DNA from: Paraspadella gotoi
Taxonomy: Eukaryota > Chaetognatha
Assembly (NCBI GenBank): GCA_051294375.1
Contig: CM119264.1
Location: forward strand, 9,668,968 to 9,732,967
Direction of reading: 5' to 3'
Length of the DNA stretch: 64,000 bases
Part shown: positions 1 to 25,800 of the stretch, piece by piece
How the letters are laid out: each line of letters begins with the position of its first letter
Numbering within the stretch: position 1 is the first letter of the stretch
Translations under genes and position numbers: made by a program
The notes under the pieces: model-generated
What the model was told of the DNA's origin: nothing
Database searches by the model: none
The model's input: only the letters and a program-made list of their open reading frames with translations

Positions 1-55
1 TTTTTCTTGTGTCTAAACGCCGCGTCGAAAAATGAAGTGATGATTTGCAAGGAGT

Positions 56-70
56 TTGATTGATTAATTA

Positions 71-112
<42 letters not shown>

Positions 113-120
113 TGACTGAC

Positions 121-157
<37 letters not shown>

Positions 158-178
158 AATTTATTGATTGATCGATTA
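56..178. repeat. (GATT)n microsatellite
   Basis: Tandem GATT/TGAT units with a few substitutions (TTTGACTGAC in the middle, ATTAAT at both ends). No coding signal overlaps it. Confidence 0.95.
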
Positions 179-1756
179 ATATATTTTTGATCGATTCGTA
201 GTTTTAATTATATTTACCCCTCATTGTAAACATTTATTGATTTTATGTATCTTATTCTTCCAATAATTTTTTTTAATCAATTCTCTCGTTCATCATTCTC
301 CCGGCGCCCCGAAGGTTTTCCCGCTCGTTACCGCCTTCATTCATTTGAACGACCGCAGTCCATCCTCATATCGGTTATCTATCGTCCTTCGATGTCGTCG
401 TCGTCGTCGTCGTCGTCATCGTCGTCGTTTTTTCTTCGATGGCATCGTCATTTTTCGTTAGTCTCTCTCAGTCTCCGCATGTACCAAGAAAAAAAAATGT
501 CCTCGTAGCAAATGAATAAGTTCTTTGATTAAAGAATGAATATATTAAAAAAAGTTTTAATTTTTTTCTTTTTTATCTTTTTTAATTCTAAATTTGGTCC
601 AGTGAATATATAATTAGTCTGAACTAGATTTAATTTATTATTTCCGTCTTTATTTTGAATGGAAATTAACTCTTATTGTTTTATTTGAAAAGGTAATAAA
701 ATCAATTTAAGAACAGAATGGATTATTGTTACAACTGAGAAAAACCGTAGATTTTTAGATCTAGATATTTTTGTCATTATTGAGATTAAAGACGAAGTCT
801 TTTTACATCAACGATTGATTTTTATTTGACAGACATGACATCAATAATACCTAATCACAACGAAAAGAAAGAATATTCGCAATAATTTTGTCAAAAAAAC
901 TTTAATTCGGATTTGCAAGTTAGGGAAAAAGCGTTTACGTTTCCATTTTCTTCTCATGCTTTATGTATGTTTTTTTATTATTCTTATTAAATTTTCTTTA
1001 GTTTTATATTTTATAACTTTCCATCTCTAAAAAAGAAATTTTTGTCGGTAGCATTTACGAAAAGCTTTTATTTTTTTATTTTTTTATTTTTTCCTTTCTT
1101 TCTTTTATTCTTTTTTTTTTTTTTTTTTGGTTTCTCCAAAAAATTTGCCTTCGAATTGAAATTATTAGAATGAATAAGTAATGCAACGATAAACTTTCCA
1201 TCTTCTTATCACATTACATGGCTTTGGCGCTTGATGGACAAGCGGAGCGAGCTTGTGACTCATCCGAGCAATACAAAAGCTAAAGAGCTACTGGAGTCGA
1301 AAAATGAGGCCGGTAAGGTATCACTTTAAAAGACCAGTTGGCTTTTAAAAAGAAAGTGCTAATCCTTTATGCAAAGACTCGTCTTGTCGAGACGAGAAGA
1401 GAAGTTTAAATAGAGAAAGAAATAGAGTGAATCGCCAGTCGTGGTCGAACGCGTGGGCGCTCGCGACAGAACACTTAGCAAAAAGGGTCGAAGAGTCGGG
1501 AGTCGGCGTTTGGAGAAGATGGGGGGGAGGGTGGATGGGGGAGAGGTTGATTTTTAGGGGGTGGAGCTGGTGATTACAGGGGGGGATGATTGGGGGGGGT
1601 TCTTTTTTCTTCATCTCTTAGGTTATGCGTTATTTCTATGTGGGCTTTTTTTTTTTTTGGTTATAAAATTGGGGACATTATCGGGTTTATGGATGGGTCA
1701 CAGCCATAGCTTATAATGGATGAATGTAAGAAAGTAAAGAAAATAAAGAAAAAAAA

Positions 1757-1840
<84 letters not shown>

Positions 1841-1842
1841 AA
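1757..1842. repeat. (GAAA)n microsatellite
   Basis: An uninterrupted run of GAAA units. It produces spurious Lys/Glu-rich and Phe/Leu/Ser-rich frames on the two strands. Confidence 0.97.
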
Positions 1843-1986
1843 CAAATAAACAAATAAACATCGGGCGAAACACTAAATTGAATCGATATAACGAATTAGA
1901 CTTTAATCTACACCGAGATTAAGAGAAAACGAAACGAAGCAAAATTGAAGGAAAGAACAAGAATCTCCTTCGGTCTTCGGCTCAGG

Positions 1987-2114
<128 letters not shown>

Positions 2115-2529
2115 CTTAGTCTAAGAAGGAGGGAATATCGTAAATTCTGAATTTGTTCTCACTCGAGCTCGACCCGAGATCCGACTTGATTTTTTCCCTG
2201 TTTTATTGCTTGCCTTTTCTTAATTTATTTTGTTGCCTTTTCTCTATTTCTCTTTCTCTCTCTTTCTCTCTCTCTCTTTTCTTTTTCTCTCGCTTTCTTT
2301 TTTCTCTCTACCTCGATGTCTCTTTCTCTCCTTTTCAATTTCTGTTTTCTTTATTTTTTTATCGTCTTAATAATTATATCCTTTGATTTTCGTTTTTGAT
2401 TTTTTTCTTTACTTCTCTTTATTGTTCTTTCTTTCCATAGTGGGTTTTTTTCCTTCTCTCTCTGTTTTTCTTTCCCCTCTCTTTTTTATGTCTCTATCTC
2501 GTTCTCCTACTCTATCTGGAATTTTTCTT

Positions 2530-2563
<34 letters not shown>

Positions 2564-3634
2564 TCTCTCTCCTCTCTCTCTCTCTCTCTTCTCTCTCTCT
2601 TTCTCTCTTTTTTGCATTTTTTATTCTTCTCTCTTTCTCTCTCACAGACAAGAAAGCAGGCAAATTTGCTGAGCTAAAAAGAAAATATGGGTTTTCTTCC
2701 TCGCAAGGCAGAGGATTATGTAAAACTGTGTCTTGTATAAGCTGTCTGCGCATTGTGCTACAGAAAAAAAAAAAGAATTACCACCATAATATCCATAAAA
2801 GAGAAGAAGCTTTGTTGATTTATAGTCTCGGTAATTATCATTATCACAAAATAGGTACTATCTTCCACCACGGCTCGGCCATCAAGTCGCTGACATTGCC
2901 GCGTTATAATTTTCTTTTAACCTTGAAGCATAAAAATAGCAGACAAAATGCAACGGCGTTCCCGTTGTTGTTGTTGTGGTTTTTGTTGTTGCCGCTGTCG
3001 TTGTTGTTGATGTTGTTTTTGTTAATGTTGAGTTTTTTCGTAGTGTTCCTTTAAAGAGAATAAAACAAAATCTTTCCCAATGAAATATTCAGTCTTAAAC
3101 GGGATGAATATCTCTTCTTAGTTAATTTGAGGATGATGAACGACGTTCTGCCCATTATTTCACCATGTTTACCGACTCGTCTCTCAAAATCAAAATAAAC
3201 ATTTTTTTTCTCACATTTTTTTTCTCAGGGTATTTTGACCCAGACGCCAACGACGACATGAAAAACGAAACGACGACCGCAGAAACGACGATGACGATGT
3301 ATGAAAACAACAACAACAACAACAACTCTAACATTTCTTTGTCAGATATTTCCACCGGTCCAGGTATTCATTAATAGAGATGAAACGTCGAGGAAAGCCT
3401 GAGCCTAAGGATTAAAAAGCAGAGGCCCTGCTTGTCCTCCTGTGGTTATGAATTCAACGCCCCAAACGGAGGATGAAAAAGCGAACGAGTGTCACCTGGA
3501 TTCAACGACGCAAACGAGGACGTATGGGCCGACGACGACGACGACGACGACGACGTTCCCCGCCGAGAGAATTGGGCCGTTTCAATGGGTTGACTTGCCT
3601 CAAACCATCCCCGTTTTTAAATTTGGCTTAAAAC

Positions 3635-3648
3635 TACGACGACGACGA

Positions 3649-3691
<43 letters not shown>

Positions 3692-3720
3692 AAAGTCTCA
3701 CGCTGGCGACGACGACGAAA
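3635..3720. repeat. (GAC)n trinucleotide repeat
   Basis: GAC/ACG units, perfect in the centre and degenerate at the edges. The array belongs to a broader cluster of ACG-type repeats from 3250 to 3760. Confidence 0.9.
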
Positions 3721-4089
3721 CCGCAGACGACGATGACTAATATTACGAGGACGATAACGACAAGGACAACTTTTCGGCCTCTCCTATTTTTTTTCTTTTC
3801 TTTTTACTTTTTTTCTTTCTTTTCTTTTTGCCTCTCCTCCTTTCTTTCTATCGGTCGCAACGAATGCGGGGTTAGTTGCACCCATTAAGTCTGGCCTCAC
3901 CTTTTGCTGGTCAATACTTACGAAGGCGGAAGAAAGTAGGAGGTGGTGGGGAAAGAGAGGCTGGGGGGATGGAAGAGAGTGAGAGGCTGATTAGTAAAAA
4001 GGGGAAGTGTAAAGAAAGAAGAAAAAAGATTGAAACAACTTAGAGGGATCGTAAGGAAAAATATTAAACGCATATTCGAAGGTAATCTT

Positions 4090-4440
4090 GAGAAAAAGAA
4101 AAGGCAAAGAATATTGAGAGAAGAATAGACAGAGAAAGAGAAATAGAAAAAAGAAAAAGACAGAAAAAGACAGAAGAAGAGAGAGATAAAGGCACGAAAA
4201 AGAAAAGGCAAAGAATATTGAGAGAAGAATAGAAAGAAAAAGAGAAATATAAAAAAGAAAAAGACAGAAAAAGACAGAAGAAGAGAAAGGTAAAGGCACG
4301 AAAAAGAAAAGGCAAAGAATATTGAGAGAAGAATAGACAGAAAAAGAGAAATAGAAAAAAGAAAAAGACAGAAAAAAATAAAGGTAAAGGCTTGAAAAAG
4401 AAAAGGCAAAGAATTTTAAAAGAAGAAAAGACAAAAGAAT
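4090..4440. repeat. Purine-rich minisatellite, about 104-bp unit
   Basis: The landmark AAGGCAAAGAAT recurs at about 4101, 4205, 4309 and 4403, giving periods of 104, 104 and 94 bp. Units are almost purely purine on the + strand and hold internal GAAAAAGACA sub-repeats. The long minus-strand Phe/Ser/Leu frames across it follow from this composition and are not gene evidence. Confidence 0.85.
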
Positions 4441-4765
4441 TAGGAGAAAAGAAATTGCGTGAAGATGAGGGGATAAAATAAAGGTAGAAATAAAATAATA
4501 AATAAATACGACGTGAGAAAATTGGAGAGGAAAATAAAAAAATGGCTGAAAAGGCACGTTGGCGACGATTATGACGACGTCGATAACGACAACGACGATG
4601 ACTTTCGCATTAATAATAAAGTGTTAGCCTAATCAACGTCTCAGCAATTTATTGTTAAGAGCTTGTTGAATCTAACTTAACTTATAATGAGACTTATTTT
4701 TTATCTCTCTTTTATCTTTTCAGTTTCGTTTCGGTTCTATAATGTACCCTGAGATTGGGCGTGTT

Positions 4766-4870
<105 letters not shown>

Positions 4871-5177
4871 CATGACATACTTTTTTTCTAAAATGGGAAA
4901 ACCCTTGCCAAATCTTAAATCACATTTAAAATGACAACAAGAGTTGCTAAGATTTACACGTAAAGAAACCAAATATAAATATAGAACTACTACTATTAAA
5001 ACATTTTAAAACCATAATAAAAATACAGAAAAAAACAATTTAAGGAATTTAGAAAAGACAGCTTCTGCAGAAAAAGGTTACGACTTAATCGAAACACAAA
5101 GAAACAACAAAAGCAAAGAAAATAAACCAACGTCGTCGCTAGGAGACGAACTAATTTTCTCCTGTTTATTTTTTCAG

Positions 5178-17385
<12,208 letters not shown>

Positions 17386-17503
17386 GTAAGAAGAAATGGC
17401 GTTATTAACTAGATACAATATAGTAAAAATCGATATCGAATATTCCATGCGTCAGCATCGCTTTCTCTTTCTTTCTTTCTTTCTCTCTCTCTTTCTTTCT
17501 TTC

Positions 17504-17710
17504 NNNNNNNNNNNNNNNNNNNNNNNNNNNNNNNNNNNNNNNNNNNNNNNNNNNNNNNNNNNNNNNNNNNNNNNNNNNNNNNNNNNNNNNNNNNNNNNNN
17601 NNNNNNNNNNNNNNNNNNNNNNNNNNNNNNNNNNNNNNNNNNNNNNNNNNNNNNNNNNNNNNNNNNNNNNNNNNNNNNNNNNNNNNNNNNNNNNNNNNNN
17701 NNNNNNNNNN
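17504..17710. other. Assembly gap of 207 N
   Basis: A run of N between CTTT-type repeats. The downstream end of the membrane-protein gene may lie in or beyond it. Confidence 1.
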
Positions 17711-18070
17711 TTTTTCTTTGCTTTCTTTCTTTCTTTTTTCTTTCTTGTTCTTTCTGTCTTTCTCTCTCGTCTGACTGATCTCTCAGTCTCTTCTTTCTCG
17801 CTAGTTTTTGATCCCACGGACTTTCCCTATTAACCCTCAGGGCAGAGAAAGCCTTGCTTTTCCTTGCCTCGACTTGCCAGTCTCAATATTTCACGCGATA
17901 TAAAAGACAACTCGACAACTACTTAAGCCGCTTTCTCACTATCGCTCGGCGCCGGCTCTCGGCCGAATCTAAGAAGACAAAGAGGATGAAGAAGAAGAAA
18001 CGAGGAAAGAAAAAAATAGGAAAGAAGAAAAGGAAAGAAAGGCATAACAAAAATGAGAAAGAAAGATAGA

Positions 18071-18071
18071 T

Positions 18072-18155
<84 letters not shown>

Positions 18156-18184
18156 AAAAAAAAAGAAAGAAAAAAAGAAAGAAA
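18071..18184. repeat. (GAAA)n microsatellite
   Basis: GAAA units with a few extra A residues near the right end. A noisy inverted counterpart lies near 23200-23330. Confidence 0.95.
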
Positions 18185-18326
18185 GATTCAAAACAATAAA
18201 AAAAGACAAAGAGCAAAGAAGAAATAGGGTGATTTGCGCTCGAAGCCTAAATCAAGAGACTTCGAGAGAAATTAAGTAACAGATCGAGTCGAACCAAATC
18301 ATTCTTATGCGGCGTCTGTGCCAGAT

Positions 18327-18351
18327 NNNNNNNNNNNNNNNNNNNNNNNNN
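18327..18351. other. Assembly gap of exactly 25 N
   Basis: A 25-N run, the same length as two others in the window. Sequence to its right is noisy and starts with a degraded repeat of the exon at 17340-17385 and its following intron. Confidence 1.
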
Positions 18352-21300
18352 AAGCCTACTGCAAACAAAGCCCGCTGTCACAACCGAATCCCTATATTGG
18401 CATCAGTTTAAGCTAACGGTAAGAAGATTAAATGGCGTTATTAATCTAGATACGCTAATCTATAGTAAAAAATTAATTCAAGAATGATACCCTCGCGAAT
18501 TACCTTCCCTGATGCCCTGTGATGTCAGCATCGGACACTTTCTCGCACTTTCTTTCCCTCTCGGTTCCCTTGTGATCTCTCGATGTGAGATCTGCATACT
18601 TGTGACGTTTCAGAGCTGTCTTATCTTTGAGAGCATATGTAGCTGTATATCTTCATGATGATTCGTATTGCATATGAGATGTGCAATCCATCGTGTGCTA
18701 TTTGACTTTCAGCGTATAGTGTCATATGTAGAATGTCTTCATTAGACAGTGACCTCTCATTGCTATCTACGTCACCTCCTGGCATCGACTCGTGTTCCAC
18801 CGATGGTATCAAACTTGGTTATTACCACCTAGTACTTATGTGCCATTCAGGAGGGCCAATCGTTCCTTACAATTCACGTTGACCACTCTGCTCCATTCGA
18901 ATCTGACCTGTATGTGAACACCCAAAAATGTTCATATTTTATTTCCCCGGCCTTCGCTGACCTTCCAACATTGTTGACATTCGAGGTATAATCGAGTTTG
19001 GACTCTCCTCCCATCAAGGAGAAACTCAGATTGGCGCTTGATCTGCCGCCTTGTTACCACTAAAAATAACTTCTAACTATATATAATTACTACCCTTAAT
19101 ATTTAAAAAACCTAAAACGTATATAACGATTATTTAAAAACATCACTACATCGGATCTCAATTCTTCGTTGAATGCCTCGGCGGTACTGGGTCATCTTCT
19201 CTCATACTTCCGTGATACGCTCTTACTATTTATGAGGTTCACAAATGAAATTCACAGTGTATTGGAAGATAACTATACAAATTTTAACATCTTTTAGACG
19301 TCTTTCTCAACAATTTTAGACTCACTCGTCGAAAGAGTCTCCATATCTCTACTCTGACTCAGAACTATCAACATCAGATAGGTGAATTGTTTGTTTTCGA
19401 ACTATATAGAAGCCGAGGAGAAGAACAGCTGAACGGTATGAGACCGCACGCTTCGCTGTGACGTCTCAGTTCTCGCTCATGTTTGATTAATGATTGTGTA
19501 AATATGACGCTTATTGTTGATATTTAAATACAGTTTTAATTTCTGTTGCAAAAGTTTCATCGGAGCCGAACCAGCCGGGAGAAACCGGTCTCTATATTCG
19601 CTGAAGATAGGTGAGACGAGCCCGATCGGGAGGGACGTCATCATATAACATCCATATACTTCTAAAGAGGCGGCACTCAGGGGGCCAAGAAGGAAGAAAA
19701 AGACCGATATGCATATTTCTATAGCACGTCGAACAGCAATTGCAAAACATAGACAAAGTACAAGATCAAATAATTTCATACGCATATAATATAAAAAAGA
19801 AACAAACATAAACAGACAAGAAAATGACTACACACTAAGACCCGCTCTCACATAAATGGCGCTCAGAGCTCCCGCGCGTGGTTTCTAATGAACTCGACCT
19901 ATACTGATGACGGAACCGAATCTATAAGAGCATCAAAGTTAGCCAGAGGATGAAGAAAGAATGGAGGAAAGAACTGGAGTGCGATCATTATAGAATCCGC
20001 ATTACAAACAATTATAGGTGGAAGGAGAAAGAAAAACGGGGAAGACCCAGAGTCAATTCACAAATAGAGAAAAGAAAGATAAGATAAAGAAAGGAGAAAG
20101 AAAAAAAGAAAAACGAGGAAAAGTACTATTATAAGGTTTTGCATAAATTTAAATTCTTAATAAGTACTACCCGAGGCAATAATTAGATAAATGTATATTT
20201 AGATTCATTTTGTAGAATTATTTTTAAAGAATACACGAGGCCAATAACTATAAAGACCTAAAATTAAGGAGGAGCTAATGATATTATTTATACTAAGAAA
20301 GAAATGAAAGAAATCGTATGCTGAAGATAAATTCCGCCAGAGATTATAGAAATATGATCCAAAGAATCACAAAAAAAAAAATAAAAGTCAAAACAACAGT
20401 TAATATAATAAAAGACAAAAAAGAATAAAAGGATAATAAATAAAGAAAGAAAGATCAAAACAATAAAAAAAGACAAAGAGCAAAAGAAGAGGAATAGAGT
20501 GAGGGTGGTTGTATTTGCTGGTGTCGGTCGTAAGGCCTTCCCAAAATCAAAGCCGAATCTTCGAGAGGCCAAATCCCGTCACCGACGAGACCATATACAA
20601 GTCTACGTAAGGAATCGAATGTCGATACCAAGGATGCAATTTCTATGCCCGCGCCGCAGTTCTGTGGCTCAGATTTCAACGAAATAAAGATGAAGAGAGA
20701 CAGAGAGAGAGAGAGAATGAGATATAAGAGAGAGAGAGAGAGCAGAGAGAGAGAAAGATGAGGAGAAGAGACGAAGAGACCCGATGAGTGTAGAGAGAAT
20801 GATGAGTTCACAGAGGAGGGGGAGGAAGGAACCCGCATAAGGAAAAAGTAGGTGTGTGAAAGGAGAAAGAGAACGCCTACTATAGTTGAGAGGAAGAATT
20901 TCACTCCTTGTCATTCTTAATGTAGCTGTAAATCCAGTTCTTCAGCAAGGCGGCACGGGAAGCAGACTCTCTTCCTCTCTTCTCCCATACTCCGCTCAAA
21001 CCATCTAAACTCCACTCTCTGCGTGCCTAACTCATCTCTTACTCTCTCTCTCTACACTTCTCCTCTTTACTCTCTATTGGCCTCCTCATACTCACTCTCT
21101 CTTCTCTCTCTCATCCTCTCTCTCCTCTCGAAATGTCATACTTTTGGTTTAAACCTACGATTATAAAAATAAACAGAGCAACTGTATATTTTATCACATT
21201 TTCATTTATATATACTTTTCAAAGAGTTTCTCCCTATATATACTTTCTCTATATAGGCATTTTGTATATATTCTCCGCTCCATCTCTCCTACCCACTTTT

Positions 21301-21862
21301 TTTTTTATCCGCAAGTCGAAAATTTAAATTTTTCTTTTCAATGTTCTTTTTTTCGCAGTTTCCTCCTTTGTGTTTTGCTCCGTTTTTTTTTCCATCCCAC
21401 GTAGTTGTAGGTAGAGAATTGTTATGACTTGTTTATCTTGAAAACCGTTTTATTTATTTAAATTTTATCTGCAAACACGAAAGTCACCGGCTCAAATGGC
21501 GTAGCGCAGTTCGGATATGGCGCCCCATATTTGACGCACATTTCCTTCCTTTTTTTGGCCTAGATCTTTTTACTATACTTTCCTTTTCTTTCTTTATTTT
21601 TAGTTTTTGACTTTGCATGCAAATACGATTAACTTTACCCTTGATTTAGCACCAAGGGTATATGTATTAAGACATATCGAATAAAGTAATTTTTTAAACA
21701 GGAAATCATCAGAAGTGTTATCGTCCGTTTTGATTCAGATTTTGATAGGAAAGCAAAGTTTCACCCATCACCCTTTCCATGTGAATTCGTAATTTTGTCT
21801 TCGGTATTTTGGAANNNNNNNNNNNNNNNNNNNNNNNNNAGAGGAGGAAGAGGTAGAGAGAG

Positions 21863-21893
<31 letters not shown>

Positions 21894-22748
21894 GAGAGAG
21901 AGAGAGATTGGTGTGCGTGTGTGGGAAGGGTCGGTTGTGGACGAGGGTCGTCAAAGGCGGCCAAGTGCGGCAGCATCAGTGGCGCAAAGGGCCACGTTTC
22001 ACTATTGGAAACGGAAAACGGAAACGAATGGCACATCAGAATTTCCAAAATACCGGAAGACAAATTTAACCGAAATTCACATGGAAAAGGGTGATGGGTG
22101 AATACTTTGCTTTTCCTATCAAAAAGTCTGAACATTCAGAAACGGTACGAATAACAAACCTTGCATCGATGATTTGTTATCCTTTTCAAAAAATTACTTA
22201 TATTCGACTATGGTCTTAATAACATATACCTTGGTGCTAAATCAAGGGTAAAGTTAATCGTATTTGCATTGCAAAGTCAAAACATAAAAATAACAGAAAG
22301 GAAAAGGAAGTTATATGTATAAAAGAACTCTAAGGGCCAAAGAAAAAGGAAGGAAATGTGCGTCAAATATGGGGCGCCCAGTAATAGCCGAACTGGGCGG
22401 CTTACGGTCCATTTGAGCCGGTGACTTTCGGCAGAAAAAGAAAAAAATAAACGTTACTAAGATGAAACAAGTCCTAACATTCTCAACCATACGAACACTG
22501 TGAAAAAAAAACGGAGCACAAAAGGGAAGTCTGCGAAAAAAAAAAACATTGAAAAGAAAAAATAAATTTCGACCGCGGATAAAAAACGAGTGGGGTAGGA
22601 GAGAAGGGAGGACGGAGAAAATACAAAGAATGCCGAGAAAAGAGAATAAGGGAGAAACTCTTTGAAAAGAACCAAAATGAAATAGGTGAACAAAGATATC
22701 AGTTGTGCGTGTTTATTTTTCTTAACGAAGGGTAGCAAAGTATGACAC

Positions 22749-22806
<58 letters not shown>

Positions 22807-24200
22807 AGTGAGAGAGAGACAGAACGAGTCCTCCTGCCGCTGCTGAGAAACTGATTTAGCAGCACGCATTTAGAATGGACAAGAGTGAATTCGCTTCCTC
22901 TCACTATACGAGGCGTTCTCTGTCTGCTCTATCCTCTTCTACCTCTCTCTCTCGTCTCTCTTCTCTTCTCGCTTCATCTCTCATTTCATCGTCCTTCTCC
23001 TCTCTCTCTCGCGTGATTTCTGGCTCGAATGGCAGACGCCGCATAAGAATGATTTGGTTCGACTCAGATCTGTTACTTAATTTCTCTCGAAGTCTGCTTC
23101 GATTTTAGGCTTCGAGCGGCAAATCACCCCTATTTCTTCTTTGCTCTTTGTCTTTTTTTAATTGTTTTGAATCTGCTTCTTTTCCTTTTTTCTTCCTTAT
23201 TTTTTTTTTTTTTTTCTTTCTTTCGTTGTCTTTCTTTCTTTCTTTTCTGGTTCTTTCTTTCTTGTGCTTTCTTTCTTTCTTTCCTTACTTTTTTCAAATC
23301 TCTTTCTTTCTTTCTTTCTTTCTTTCTTTTCTATATCTAATGCTTTCTTTCTGCATGTTTTGTCTATTGCCTTTTCTTTCCTTTTCTTCTTTCCGTCAGT
23401 TCTTTTTCTTTCGCCTCGTTTCGTTCTTCTTCCATCCTCTTTGTCTTCGTTCTAATTGCGGCGAGAGCCGGCGGCCGAGCGATATGGTGAGGAAGCGGCT
23501 TAAGTAGTTGTCGAGTTGTCTTTTATATCGCTGTGAAATATTGAGACTGGCAAGTAGAGGCAAAAAGGAAAAGCAAGGCTTTCTCTGGACCGCTGAGGGT
23601 TTAATAGGGAAAAGTTCCGTAGATCAAACGTAGCGACGAAGAAAAGACGTAAGAACTAGACAAAGGAGGCGGAAGCGGCAGGCCCAGTTTCGCTTCAATA
23701 ATTCGGACAAACGAACATCTGCAATAGATATGTTGAGAGAAGAGAGTAAGAGAAGAGAGAGAGAGAGAGAGAGGAGAGAGAAGAAGAGAGAAGAGAGAAG
23801 AGAGAGAGAGAGAAAAGAAAGAGAAGAAAGAAAGAAAGAAAGATAAAGAAAGAAAAAGAAAGAAAGAAAGAAAGAAAAGAAAAGAAAGAAAGAAAGAAAG
23901 AAAGAAAGAAGAAAAAAGAAAGAAAAGAAAGAAAGAAAGAAAGAAAGAAAGAAATAGAAATGATGAGAGATAGAGATAGAGAAAGACGATCGACTCTCTC
24001 TCTCTCTCTGTCTCTATTTCGCCATCCAATGTATGGCGCGATGTATAAATCGACGGCGAGGGCGTCAGTGAGCCGCACGTTTCGGCGCCGCCCACTCACG
24101 GCGAAGCGCTGAACCAGGCTGTTTCTGTTTCGCTGTCTTTTTTTTGCCCTCTCTTTTCCCCTGACTGTTGTGGTATTCGTGTTTAATTTTTTTTTCTTCA
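18352..24200. other. Noisy, internally duplicated and inverted sequence; no gene called
   Basis: Sequence from 18353 to about 18480 is a many-indel version of 17335-17455, including the exon end (CTACTGCAAA, CGGTAAGAAGA). Sequence 20455-21814 and its reverse complement at 21840-23130 match with many single-base differences, and 23030-23640 mirrors 17820-18330. Open frames here are broken and repeat-derived. The pattern fits uncorrected long-read sequence added at contig ends, so I annotate no genes. Confidence 0.75.
21815..21839. other. Assembly gap of exactly 25 N at the centre of an inverted repeat
   Basis: The left flank (GTCACCGGCTCAAATGGCG near 21483) and the right flank (CCATTTGAGCCGGTGACTTT near 22410) are reverse complements at nearly equal distance from the gap. 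Confidence 1.
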
Positions 24201-25252
24201 AATTTTGTTTTTTAAACTAATGTCTTCGGCGCTCTCTTGTTCCGTTACTCAAGTGACGCGAAATACTGACTGGGTTCTAGGATGAATATTCTTCTTCATA
24301 ACTATTCACTATTCATTCAGCTATTTCCAGTGTGGTTTGAAAAAAAAGAATTCGTCGGTTTTGTATAATTTAGACCGTTTTTATCCACTCGTTTTTGGTC
24401 TTTTTTTTCTTTCTTCGTTCATTTTCATGTTATACTTACATTACATATACCGGTTTAGTTAGTATACGGCTTACGTACTGTCGGTGGGCTACTTGCGTCG
24501 TGGACAAGCGTCGGTCTTTCGGCACGCGACGTATGCGTGTCAGCCTTTTTTCTGTTGCGCGTTTTGTCAACACGTGAAGAACAAACAAACATAGAACCGA
24601 GTTGAAGATACAGAGCTCTTCCTTTAAAATGGGGAATTATTTGGTGCCGCATATGCCTTTGAATGACTTCAATGTCTCACTGGAAAATTTTTATCCTTTC
24701 TATTATCTAAATATTCAATTAGCTAAAGATTAATACTTACGATTACAAACGATACCGACATCGACGCCGGTGATAAAACCAGAAGCACAAACAAAATACT
24801 AACGTAATGAACAGAAGAATAGTTAAATAGGGACAAAAACCGAAATGACCCGGATGGTTCCTTTAACGAATGTAATCGTAGGAAGTTAGAGCAGGTGGGA
24901 GGAGCATTTCGATTTTCATTAGTACCGAATATCGGTTGCCCCCTTGCGTCCGGAGACACATAGTAGGGATTACCCTTAAGGTGGAGCGTTCATATGACGT
25001 TATCAAAAAGAATGGAGAAGAATGTGAGGTCGGATGTGAAGTGAAAAACCGTCTCTCTCTCCCTGAGAGCGGGATGAAGAAGAGAAGGAGTAGGAGACTA
25101 GGAGGATCTCTGAAGAGAGCTCGCTGTTCACTTTCCAAGGATTTCGTTTTAATTTATAAAATTAATTCTCCTTAGAAATTATCTGTAGCACAATAATTCA
25201 TCTTCTGCTCTTCATCCCTCCTCCCCTCTCTCTCTCGTCTCTCTCTTCTCTT

Positions 25253-25308
<56 letters not shown>

Positions 25309-25386
25309 TTCTCATCTCTCTCTGTTTTATATATTCAATACATACATAACATTCTCCTACTCCTCTATTCTCTCCTATCTCTCTCT

Positions 25387-25446
<60 letters not shown>

Positions 25447-25732
25447 TTCTCTCTCTCTCTTTCCTCGGAACAAAGGCTTTTTTTTCTCTCACACGAACGA
25501 AAAACCTTCCATCGGCTCAATCCTGATTAAGCCCTGACCCTCAGCTTTAACCTCACCTCAGGGCGCAACCCTCACTAATTCAACGTGTTCGCGCCCCGGT
25601 CTGACCCACACCCCGGCCCGCCAATACAACTCTCTTTCGCATGGACGCTTGCTGGAATAATTCGCGCGTTTGCTTCTAAGGCTTATGCTCTTATGGTGGA
25701 ATAAAACCCACCGTTCATCAGCGGCCATTGGT

Positions 25733-25800
25733 GCCGGAGGCAAGTCATTCGCCTCCCAACCCAAAGGTCCGGGGTTCTAGCCCGGTGGTCGTCTGGCAGT
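25733..25800 (+). repeat. tRNA-like segment, possible SINE head
   Basis: A hairpin GGAGGC/GCCTCC is followed by CCCAACCC and a B-box-like GGTCCGGGGTTCTAGCCCGG; the ends GGCCA and TGGTC can pair. This resembles the RNA polymerase III promoter part of a tRNA-derived repeat. The body does not fold as a normal tRNA, so I do not call a functional tRNA gene. Confidence 0.35.

Noticed and set aside
3918-4557. Minus-strand frames of 160-190 codons rich in Phe, Ser and Leu
   Set aside because: They come from the purine-rich 104-bp minisatellite; all three minus frames are open there, which is a composition effect.
21480-22440. A natural long palindrome or foldback transposon
   Set aside because: Arms differ by dense random indels, are centred on a 25-N gap and lack transposon-like ends; artefact is the simpler explanation.
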